Source: CAZMUD01 sp964569715 (GTDB taxonomy: Bacteria > Chloroflexota > Dehalococcoidia > Dehalococcoidales > UBA2162). From it: a stretch of 16,922 nucleotides of DNA. Of the stretch, positions 7,801 through 14,992 are shown in pieces. The DNA is taken from NCBI GenBank assembly GCA_964569715.1, contig CAZMUD010000020.1, positions 1 to 16,922 on the forward strand. The letters are read 5' to 3'. The notes under the pieces are model-generated. The model worked only from the letters and a program-made list of their open reading frames with translations. It did no database searches and was not told where the DNA came from. How positions within the stretch are numbered: the stretch's first letter is position 1; each line of letters starts with the position of its first letter. The position numbers and the translations under genes are program-made.

Positions 7801-8807
7801 ATGAGAACACCACCCTGCAAATGGAAAAGGCTAAGGCATGGGTTGAAAGCCACGGCTACGACGGAGATAAGGTGTTCGGTGATGACCATAGTGGAGAGGC
7901 AAAGGAGGTCTGTCTGCGCCTGTGGCTCGAAGACTTCGGCATAGCTAGTCAAGACCTTAGCCCACAGGAACTGGAGCAGGTGGTGAGCAATGTCAGCGCT
8001 GAAAGGAACCTTCCCTCACCCATCATCGGCAAGGTTATACTCCGTGATGGACGCAGTGGTGAGCCATTTGACCACCCGGTAACAGTAGGCAGCATCTATA
8101 TAATGAAGCTAAACCATCTGGTTGAAGACAAGGTTCATGCCCGCTCAACCGGACCCTACTCCTTGATTAGCCAACAACCCCTGGGTGGCAAGGCCCAATT
8201 CGGAGGCCAGCGCTTCGGTGAAATGGAGGTATGGGCGCTAGAAGCCTATGGCACTGCCCACAACCTTCAAGAAATTCTGACCATTAAATCAGACGACGTG
8301 ACCGGTCGAGCCAAAGCCTATGAGGCCATAGTTAAGAACGAGGACATTCTCCAACCTGGTGTCCCGGAATCATTTAAGGTCCTGGTTAAGGAACTGCAAA
8401 GCTTGGGGCTTGCTATTGAGGTGATTAATGAAGAAGAAGAAAAGACAACCATCACCGGAGAAACTGCCAAGGTGCTTAAACTAGAAACAGAAACTGAAGC
8501 TGGCGAAGGCTTAACCTTAACCGAGGTAAAAGAAGAGGAACCAACCCCTGCTGAGGAAGCCCCTAAACTGGAAACAGAAACTGAAGCTGGCGAAGGCTTA
8601 ACCGAAACCGAGGTAAAAGAAGAGGAACCAACCCCTGCTGAGGAAGCCCCTAAACTGGAAACAGAAACTGAAGCTGGCGAAGGCTTAACCGAAACCGAGG
8701 TAAAAGAAGAGGAACCAACCCCTGCTGAGGAAGCCCCTAAACTGGAAACAGAAACTGAAGCTGGCGAAGGCTTAACCGAAACCGAGGTAGAAGAAGAAAA
8801 TGCTTGA
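4809..8807 (+). CDS. rpoB: DNA-directed RNA polymerase beta subunit, with an acidic repeat tail
   Basis: RpoB forms half of the RNA polymerase active-site cleft. The 1332 residues contain the family blocks in order: [19 protein letters not shown] near the start; the rifampicin pocket at 390-423, with Q398, D401, H411, R414 and S416 (E. coli Q513, D516, H526, R529, S531); [26 protein letters not shown]; and [26 protein letters not shown]-like switch sequence with T in place of the second A. The conserved protein ends near residue 1207 ([10 protein letters not shown]). Residues 1208-1332 are an added Glu-rich tail of almost four 29-residue repeats. ATG 4809 has GAGGAG 12 bases upstream, a rather long spacing; ATG 4818 is a less likely start. 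The stop overlaps the start of rpoC by 8 bases. The usual neighbours rplJ and rplL are not upstream; coaE is. Confidence 0.98.
   Translation: [1332 protein letters not shown]
8478..8804 (+). repeat. 87-bp tandem repeat at the 3' end of rpoB, ~3.8 copies
   Basis: Copies start at 8478, 8565, 8652 and 8739. Each encodes 29 residues beginning [11 protein letters not shown] and ending PTPAEEAP, with 11 Glu and 2 Lys. Copies 2 and 3 are identical in DNA. Copy 1 differs by CTA for CTG and TTA for GAA. Copy 4 is cut to 22 residues and ends EVEEENA. A period of 87 keeps the frame, so copy number can change without breaking the gene. Confidence 0.97.
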
Positions 8808-11800
8808 AGTTAACGACTTTGATGCTGTTCGTATCTCTTTAGCTTCACCAGAGCAGATTAGAAGTTGGTCCTATGGCGAGGTAACCAAGCCGGAGACCAT
8901 CAATTACCGCACTCTGAAGCCAGAGAGGGATGGGCTTTTCTGTGAGAGAATCTTTGGGCCAACTAAAGACTTTGAATGCTTTTGTGGTAAGTATAAAAGG
9001 ATACGCTATAAGGGAGTTATTTGCGATAAGTGTGGCGTCGAGGTAGCCCAATCTAAGGTGCGCCGGGAACGGATGGGACATATTCAACTAGCCTGTCCGG
9101 TGAGTCACATCTGGTTTGCTAAGGGAGTACCCAGCCGATTGGGATTATTGCTTGACCTGTCACCAAGAAACCTGGAGCGTGTTCTATACTTCTCCCACTA
9201 CATCATCACTACCATAGACGAGGAGGCACGCCAGGAAACGATTAAACAACTGGGTGAGAAGTACCCACTGGAAATAGCTGAGCACCAAGGGGCATTGGAG
9301 GCTAAAATCGCCGAGATGGGGCAAGCCTCAGTAAAAGAAGTAAACCAGCTCCGGCGAAAGTGGGAAGGGGAAAAGGCACAGCTCGAAGAGCAGCTTGCCA
9401 TCAAGGTAGAACAGCTAAGAGACCTCCGCTTACGAGCACTACTTACCGAGGCTCAGTATCAGGAGCTGAAACAGAAATTTGGTCAGGTTTTTGAGGCTGG
9501 GATAGGGGCTGAGGCTATTTACCAACTAGCTAAGGGGATTAACCTTAATGAATTGCGCAACGAATTACTCCAAGAAACACGTTCTAATTCAGGTCAACGC
9601 CGCAAGAAGGCTAGCAAGCAGCTACAGGTAATAGAGGCCTTTCGCCGCAGTGGTAGCAAACCAGAGTGGATGATTTGGACTGTGCTGCCCGTATTACCCC
9701 CTGACCTTCGACCTATGGTTCAGCTAGATGGGGGCAAATTCGCTATCAGCGGCATTAATGACCTGTATCGACGGGTTATCAACCGTAACAACCGATTACG
9801 CCACTTAATGGAAATCGGGGCACCAGAAGTTATCATCCGCAACGAGAAACGGATGCTCCAGGAAGCGGTTGATTCACTTATTGATAATGGAAGAAGGGGA
9901 CAATCTTACTCCACCAACGGCAATCACAAATTGAAATCACTCTCAGACATGCTCCGGGGCAAACAGGGGCGCTTCCGCCAGAATCTACTGGGTAAGCGAG
10001 TTGACTACAGTGGGCGCTCGGTCATCGTTGTTGGTCCTGAACTCAAGCTTCACCAGTGCGGCCTACCCAGACGGGTGGCTCTGGAGCTATTTAAGCCCTT
10101 TGTTATGCACCGACTAATAGAACAAGGCCTTGCCCACAACATTAAGAGTGCCCGACGGCTGGTGGAGAGAGCCAAGCCAGAGGTATATGACATACTTGAG
10201 GAAGTTGTCAAGGAACGGCCGGTGTTGCTCAACCGGGCTCCCACCCTGCACCGACTTAGCATTCAGGCCTTCGAGCCAGTACTCATTGATGGTAGTGCCA
10301 TCCAGCTCCACCCCTTGGTATGCACTGCTTTCAATGCTGATTTTGATGGTGACCAGATGGCGGTTCACATCCCCCTTTCCAAAGCTGCAGTGAGAGAAGC
10401 TAGAGAGACGATGCTCAGCACCCACAATATTCTGCTACCAAGCTGTGGTGAGCCAATAGTAACCCCAACCCTAGATATGGTTCTCGGTTTCTATTACCTG
10501 ACCACCATCAGACCTGGAGCCAAAGGGGAAGGCACCATCTTCGGCAGTTTTGAAGAGGCAAAGCTTGCCTATGAACTTGGTGCTGTTGACTTCAGCACTG
10601 AGGTTGAGGTCAGAGACCAGGAAAAAAGCCAAAGGATTAAAACTAGCATCGGCCGTATTCTCTTTAATGCGATTTTACCCCCAGAGCTAGGCTTCTACAA
10701 CCAAGTAATTGACAAATCGAAGTTAAAGCAAATAGTAACCGATTGCTCCAAGCTACTAAATGATGAAGATATGGCAGTGTTACTCGACAACCTGAAACAA
10801 CTGGGCTTCCAATATGCCACCAAATCAGGGACTACTATTGCTATGAGCGATATTGAGGTCCCTGCCAGCAAAGCAAAGCTACTAGAAGAGGCAGAGGCCA
10901 AGACTGCCACTATTGAAAACCAGTATCATCGTGGCTTAATCACTGAGGACGAAAGGTATAACGGTGTCATCGGGGTATGGACAGAAACTACTGACAAGAT
11001 TACCGATGCTCTCTCTGAGAGCCTTGACCGCTCCGGTAGTATTTATATGATGGCAACATCGGGGGCAAAGGGGAATATTACCCAGATTAGGCAGATGGCA
11101 GGCATACGGGGTTTAATGACCAATCCCTCAGGTAGAATAATCGACTTTCCTATCAAGTCGAGCTTCCGTGAAGGGCTCAGTGTCCTAGAATACTTTATCT
11201 CTACCCACGGTGCCCGCAAAGGATTAGCCGATACCGCCCTGAGAACGTCAGAGAGCGGTTACCTCACCCGACGCCTTATTGATACCGCCCATGATGTTAT
11301 TATCCTCGAGGAGGACTGCGGGACTGCAGAGGGTATGTGGATATCTGAACCACAAGAAAAGGAGCTACTGCCATCGTTTGCTGACCGAATAACCGGTCGG
11401 TTAGCCGCCAGTAAACTGGTTAAGCCTAAAACCAAAAAAACCATTGTTGACCGAAACGAGGAAATTGATGAGCAAAAAGCAAACGAAATCATTGCCGCTG
11501 GGATAACCAAGGTTCATGTCAGGTCTCCACTTAGCTGTCAGTGCAGACGGGGCAATTGCCAGCGGTGCTATGGCCGAGACCTCGCCCGAGGTCATCTAGT
11601 TGACCTCAACACAGCGGTGGGCATAATTGCTGCCCAGAGCATTGGCGAGCCGGGTACCCAGTTGACTTTACGAACCTTCCACACCGGCGGTGTGGCAGGG
11701 CTTGATATCACCAGCGGTCTACCGAGGATAGAAGAACTCTTTGAGGCAAGGCCACCTAAAGCTCCAGCAATCATCTCAGACATCAATGGCGTGGTTGAAG

Positions 11801-12735
11801 TGATTCAGAGCGATGAGGGAGAAAAGAGCAAGATTACTAGCTCTGAGGTATTCCGTGATGAATATTCACTGCCTGCCGGTTGGCAAGTTATGGTGGACGA
11901 CGGTCAATGGGTAGACATAGGCACAGTGCTAGCCCGTCCCACCCCTGAGACCGAAGACTCGACTCGGCGAGATGAAGCCATACCACCATCAGTAGCCCTG
12001 ACCAGTGAGACTCAACCTGTTCTGGCTGGTGTCGCCGGTCAGGTAGCCATTGAAGACGGGCAACTCTCAATCATATATGAGGAGAAAGAGGAGCGAGAGT
12101 ATATTATCCCGGCTGCCACCCACCTTCGTGTTCAAACTGGAGATGTGATAAAGGCAGGACAGCAACTTACCGATGGCTCTATTAACCCACAAGAGATGCT
12201 GCACATTTTGGGCAGAGAGGCTGTCCAGCAATACCTGATAGACGAGGTGCAAAGGGTATACCGCTCCCAGGGGGTAAACATAAGCGATAAGCATATTGAA
12301 ATTATCATCCATCAGATGTTGTCCAAGGTTCGTATTGATTCATCGGGCGACACCGAACTGGTACCCGGAGAGTTGAAAGACAGGTTCCAGTATGAGGACA
12401 TTAATGCTGAGGTACTGGCTGAAGGGGGTGAACCAGCCACCGCCCACACTGTATTACTGGGTATAACTAGAGCCTCGCTGAGCACCAATAGCTGGCTGGC
12501 AGCTGCCTCTTTCCAGGAGACTACCAAAGTGCTGACCGATGCCGCCATCAAGGGGGCGACAGATAGGCTGGTCGGGCTTAAGGAAAATGTAATTATTGGT
12601 AGACTAATCCCCAGCCGCGCCCCGGTCTCTGAAGAGGTGCCAAGCTTACCGGCTGGCGAAGAGTTCGGGGACCAAGAACCAAGCCTTATAGCTATCAGAA
12701 CAAATGAAGCCGATGAAGCGGAGCTAGCTACCTAA
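8800..12735 (+). CDS. rpoC: DNA-directed RNA polymerase beta' subunit
   Basis: RpoC carries the catalytic magnesium. NADFDGD is at residues 512-518, with D514, D516 and D518 as the metal ligands. The N-terminal zinc site is C60/C62/C75/C78, and the second zinc site is C840 (EEDCGT), C913, C920 and C923, with an extra C915. The bridge helix and trigger loop regions are intact (SGAKGNITQIRQMAGIRGLM at ~754-773; STHGARKGLADTALRT from 801). A charged coiled coil lies at ~170-230. The 1311 residues end in an acidic tail rich in Glu and Asp. ATG 8800 overlaps the rpoB stop; the nearest ribosome-site sequence, GAGGT at 8784-8788, lies inside the last rpoB repeat. Transcription ends at the hairpin at 12776. 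Confidence 0.98.
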   Translation: MLEVNDFDAVRISLASPEQIRSWSYGEVTKPETINYRTLKPERDGLFCERIFGPTKDFECFCGKYKRIRYKGVICDKCGVEVAQSKVRRERMGHIQLACPVSHIWFAKGVPSRLGLLLDLSPRNLERVLYFSHYIITTIDEEARQETIKQLGEKYPLEIAEHQGALEAKIAEMGQASVKEVNQLRRKWEGEKAQLEEQLAIKVEQLRDLRLRALLTEAQYQELKQKFGQVFEAGIGAEAIYQLAKGINLNELRNELLQETRSNSGQRRKKASKQLQVIEAFRRSGSKPEWMIWTVLPVLPPDLRPMVQLDGGKFAISGINDLYRRVINRNNRLRHLMEIGAPEVIIRNEKRMLQEAVDSLIDNGRRGQSYSTNGNHKLKSLSDMLRGKQGRFRQNLLGKRVDYSGRSVIVVGPELKLHQCGLPRRVALELFKPFVMHRLIEQGLAHNIKSARRLVERAKPEVYDILEEVVKERPVLLNRAPTLHRLSIQAFEPVLIDGSAIQLHPLVCTAFNADFDGDQMAVHIPLSKAAVREARETMLSTHNILLPSCGEPIVTPTLDMVLGFYYLTTIRPGAKGEGTIFGSFEEAKLAYELGAVDFSTEVEVRDQEKSQRIKTSIGRILFNAILPPELGFYNQVIDKSKLKQIVTDCSKLLNDEDMAVLLDNLKQLGFQYATKSGTTIAMSDIEVPASKAKLLEEAEAKTATIENQYHRGLITEDERYNGVIGVWTETTDKITDALSESLDRSGSIYMMATSGAKGNITQIRQMAGIRGLMTNPSGRIIDFPIKSSFREGLSVLEYFISTHGARKGLADTALRTSESGYLTRRLIDTAHDVIILEEDCGTAEGMWISEPQEKELLPSFADRITGRLAASKLVKPKTKKTIVDRNEEIDEQKANEIIAAGITKVHVRSPLSCQCRRGNCQRCYGRDLARGHLVDLNTAVGIIAAQSIGEPGTQLTLRTFHTGGVAGLDITSGLPRIEELFEARPPKAPAIISDINGVVEVIQSDEGEKSKITSSEVFRDEYSLPAGWQVMVDDGQWVDIGTVLARPTPETEDSTRRDEAIPPSVALTSETQPVLAGVAGQVAIEDGQLSIIYEEKEEREYIIPAATHLRVQTGDVIKAGQQLTDGSINPQEMLHILGREAVQQYLIDEVQRVYRSQGVNISDKHIEIIIHQMLSKVRIDSSGDTELVPGELKDRFQYEDINAEVLAEGGEPATAHTVLLGITRASLSTNSWLAAASFQETTKVLTDAAIKGATDRLVGLKENVIIGRLIPSRAPVSEEVPSLPAGEEFGDQEPSLIAIRTNEADEAELAT

Positions 12736-12775
12736 AGGCTTCGCTGTATCACCGTTTGATTACTTTAAGTAATGG

Positions 12776-12815
12776 GGAGCCGTCCTGATTAAACCAGGGC
12801 GGCTCCATTTTTATT
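12776..12815 (+). terminator. Intrinsic terminator of rpoB-rpoC
   Basis: A 12-bp stem, GGAGCCGTCCTG (12776-12787) with CAGGGCGGCTCC (12795-12806), has one T-G wobble and a 7-base loop, and is followed by ATTTTTATT (12807-12815). It lies 40 bases after the rpoC stop. Confidence 0.93.
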
Positions 12816-12844
12816 GTCGATTTATCCTGGCCCGGGTAAAGATA

Positions 12845-12853
12845 TGGTATAAT
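12845..12853 (+). promoter_or_regulatory. Extended -10 promoter of ruvB
   Basis: TGG followed by a perfect TATAAT (12848-12853), i.e. an extended -10. No good -35 stands 16-18 bases upstream, as is common for this promoter type. The start should be near 12860, ~27 bases before the presumed start codon. It lies just past the rpoC terminator, so ruvB is its own unit. Confidence 0.65.
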
Positions 12854-12872
12854 AACTCATAGGTTTTTTAAA

Positions 12873-12881
12873 GGGGGGAGG
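12873..12881 (+). promoter_or_regulatory. Ribosome-binding site that decides the ruvB start
   Basis: GGGGGGAGG, with the core GGAGG at 12877-12881, is 5 bases before ATA 12887. The next canonical start codon in frame is 230 bases further on, inside the gene, and has no such site. An in-frame TAA at 12869-12871 closes the frame upstream. Confidence 0.75.
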
Positions 12882-12886
12882 TTAAA

Positions 12887-13909
12887 ATAGCTCGCATTAT
12901 ATCGGGTAAACCCAGCACTGAGGACATACCACTTGATGCCAGCCTGCGGCCACGGTGTCTTGATGACTTCATCGGGCAGAGCAAGGTCAAGGACAACCTG
13001 AACATAGCTATCGCCGCTGCCAAAGGTAGAGGCGAGCCGCTGGACCATCTACTACTTTATGGTCCACCCGGCCTGGGCAAGACCACCCTGGCTTATATCA
13101 TCGCTGCTGAGATGGGGGTTAGCATCAGGATTACCTCAGGCCCAGCCATAGAGCGCACCGGAGACCTAGCAGCTATTCTAACCAATCTCCATAGTCAGGA
13201 TATACTCTTTATCGATGAAATCCACCGCCTCAACCGGGCCATAGAGGAGATATTATACCCGGCTATGGAAGACTTTGCTCTGGACCTTATTATCGGCAAG
13301 GGACCCGGTGCCAAAAGCCTGCGACTAAACCTGCCCGCCTTCACCCTGATTGGTGCTACCACCCGCTTTGCCCTGATGAGCCCACCCCTCCGAGACCGAT
13401 TCGGCGCCGTTTACCGTCTTGATTTCTATGACCAAGCATCTATAGAGACAATCCTCAAACGCTCAGCCCGCATTCTTGGGATAAAAGCCGAAGCCGGAGG
13501 GCTGGAGGAGATAGCCCGCCGGGCTAGAGGCACACCTCGCGTGGCTAACCGCCTACTCAAGCGAGTCAGAGACTATGCTCAAGTGGTGGCAGATGGTATA
13601 GCCACCCAGGCCGTAGCCGTTGAGGCGCTATCCAAGCTTGAGGTTGACCCTACAGGCCTGGATGAGACAGACCGCAAGGTGCTACATACTATCATTGACA
13701 AGTTCAGTGGTGGTCCGGTGGGATTGGATACTATTGCTGCCGCCATCAGCGAAGAGGCAGATACTATTATGGATGTCTATGAGCCCTATCTTCTGCAACT
13801 AGGCTTTCTGGAGAGAACCCCTCGCGGCCGAGTAGCCACCCAACTGGCCTACCAGCACCTCGGCCTTCCTTATAATAAAGAAAAACCTCCCCAACCGACA
13901 CTTTGGTAA
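12887..13909 (+). CDS. ruvB: Holliday junction branch migration ATPase RuvB, apparent ATA start
   Basis: RuvB is the hexameric motor that drives Holliday junction movement with RuvA and RuvC. From ATA 12887 the protein is 340 residues, the normal family length (~335-350): ARIISGKPSTEDIPLDASLRP-type start, FIGQ at 28-31, Walker A GPPGLGKTT at 59-67, Walker B with D110-E111 and H113, sensor GATTR, arginine finger region PLRDRFG, and a winged-helix end with RTPRGRVAT. The first ATG, GTG or TTG in frame (13112) would delete Walker A and kill the ATPase, so the true start must be upstream. Only ATA 12887, placed ideally after GGGGGGAGG, or ATT 12896 fit. This is either a genuine rare start or a changed base at an ATG. 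ruvA and ruvC are not here. The last ten codons recur downstream at 14066. Confidence 0.95.
   Translation: MARIISGKPSTEDIPLDASLRPRCLDDFIGQSKVKDNLNIAIAAAKGRGEPLDHLLLYGPPGLGKTTLAYIIAAEMGVSIRITSGPAIERTGDLAAILTNLHSQDILFIDEIHRLNRAIEEILYPAMEDFALDLIIGKGPGAKSLRLNLPAFTLIGATTRFALMSPPLRDRFGAVYRLDFYDQASIETILKRSARILGIKAEAGGLEEIARRARGTPRVANRLLKRVRDYAQVVADGIATQAVAVEALSKLEVDPTGLDETDRKVLHTIIDKFSGGPVGLDTIAAAISEEADTIMDVYEPYLLQLGFLERTPRGRVATQLAYQHLGLPYNKEKPPQPTLW
13880..13909 (+). repeat. 3' end of ruvB, copy 1 of a duplicated coding end
   Basis: The codons for EKPPQPTLW and the stop. The same nine residues and stop are encoded again at 14066-14095. The two 30-base copies differ at four bases, all synonymous third positions (CCC/CCT, CAA/CAG, CCG/CCA, CTT/CTC). 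Confidence 0.9.
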
Positions 13910-14056
13910 AAAATAAGAGGGCGACAAAACGAAAATTATTTTTAAAGGGAAACGATTCGTGCCTATTGAGACCTGATTAGCTTTGATTTGTTTTTATAGT
14001 TATGTTAAGTAAATTGAGGTGAAGAGGTATAAATAAAAGGGGATAGGAGGTGTAGA

Positions 14057-14095
14057 TTGACAAATGAAAAACCTCCTCAGCCAACACTCTGGTAA
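14057..14095 (+). pseudogene. Second ruvB 3' end, possibly a 12-codon minigene
   Basis: GAA 14066 to TAA 14095 encodes EKPPQPTLW-stop, the same C-terminus as RuvB. The protein match does not continue upstream, so this is a remnant tail, not a second gene. It may still be read: AGGAGGT (14045-14051) is 5 bases before TTG 14057, giving a 12-residue peptide MTNEKPPQPTLW. The bases after the stop also resemble those after the first copy (TGGTAAA-x-ATAA). The spacer 13910-14056 is AT-rich, contains TATAGT at 13995 and TATAAA at 14029 without a clear -35, and shows no gene. Confidence 0.7.
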
Positions 14096-14143
14096 AGATA
14101 AAATACAGCTACTAACTACACTGTACCAAAAGGAGGATGTAAA

Positions 14144-14908
14144 ATGGTGGATTTTCTAACTAGAAAGAACACCGCATTTCAAGTAGAGGAGATTGTGAAG
14201 AAGGCTGAAAAAGAGTTAATCTTAATATCTCCTTACCTACAGCTTTCGGAGGATCTTGTTGCAAGATTAAAGGACAGAGACAAGCATCCTGTGGATATAA
14301 CAATCATCTATAGGGATGATGAAGAATTGAAACCTAACCAAAAGCAAAGGCTAGAGCACGAAATACAGAAACTGCAGCAGTTAAAGCATTTGTCACTTGC
14401 ACGCCTAAAACACTTGCATGCTAAGTGCTATTATAATGAAGACTGCATGGTAATTACCTCTATGAACTTGTACGACTATTCTGAAAGAAACAACTGGGAA
14501 ATGGGGCTGCTAATTCGGCGGAACGAAGATGAAAAGGTTTTCACTGAGGTAAGAAATGAGGCAGAGTCGATAATCCGTGAATCAACTCCAGTTAAATCCA
14601 GGGAGTCTTGGGCTAACAAGGCTGTGAAGTTAGGGAGATTGGTTGGGGACTTACTAACAGAAGAGGAACCAAAAAGACCCAAGAGTAGTACTTATTCTTC
14701 TAAACCCAGAACCAGACAAACAGGTTATTGCATACGATGTAAGAAGCACATACCTTTAGATGTAGAACAGCCTCTTTGTCATGATTGTTGGGAGAAATGG
14801 AACATTCATAAGAACCCTTCCTACAAAGAGAAATATTGTCACATCTGTGGTAAACGCGCATCAACTTCAATGGCAAGACCCCAATGTAATTCTTGCTACC
14901 ATAAGTAG
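14144..14908 (+). CDS. Phospholipase D-like protein with one HKD motif and twin C-terminal zinc ribbons
   Basis: The 254-residue protein has a single PLD half-domain. ISPYLQLSEDLV at ~28-39 is the usual first strand, and the active-site motif is H92-x-K94-x4-E99 followed by S106-x-N108 and E119. Glu replaces the usual Asp of the HKD motif. Proteins with one motif, such as Nuc and BfiI, dimerise to complete the site and cleave DNA, so a nuclease is the likeliest guess. After a charged linker come two modules with the same spacing, C-x2-C-x12-C-x2-C: C196/C199/C212/C215 and C232/C235/C248/C251. There is no signal peptide or membrane segment. AGGAGG 7 bases before ATG 14144 fixes the start. It is more AT-rich than its neighbours and lies between a duplicated gene end and a dispersed-type repeat, suggesting acquisition. 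The substrate is unknown. Confidence 0.85.
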   Translation: MVDFLTRKNTAFQVEEIVKKAEKELILISPYLQLSEDLVARLKDRDKHPVDITIIYRDDEELKPNQKQRLEHEIQKLQQLKHLSLARLKHLHAKCYYNEDCMVITSMNLYDYSERNNWEMGLLIRRNEDEKVFTEVRNEAESIIRESTPVKSRESWANKAVKLGRLVGDLLTEEEPKRPKSSTYSSKPRTRQTGYCIRCKKHIPLDVEQPLCHDCWEKWNIHKNPSYKEKYCHICGKRASTSMARPQCNSCYHK

Positions 14909-14992
14909 CAAGATAAAAGTGACCTCAATCTCCTACCAATACCACTTCCCCGTCCAAAGTCATAACCACACTCCCCATGCACAATGGAGTCT

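Noticed and set aside
7385..7813. 142-codon minus-strand ORF
   Set aside because: It lies antisense inside rpoB, where conserved polymerase motifs explain the sequence.
8478..8804. Regular direct repeats considered as a CRISPR array
   Set aside because: The repeats are contiguous without spacers, in frame and within rpoB; no cas gene is nearby.
13112..13909. Short RuvB starting at ATG 13112
   Set aside because: It lacks Walker A, while the upstream in-frame codons encode a complete RuvB N-terminus behind a strong ribosome site.
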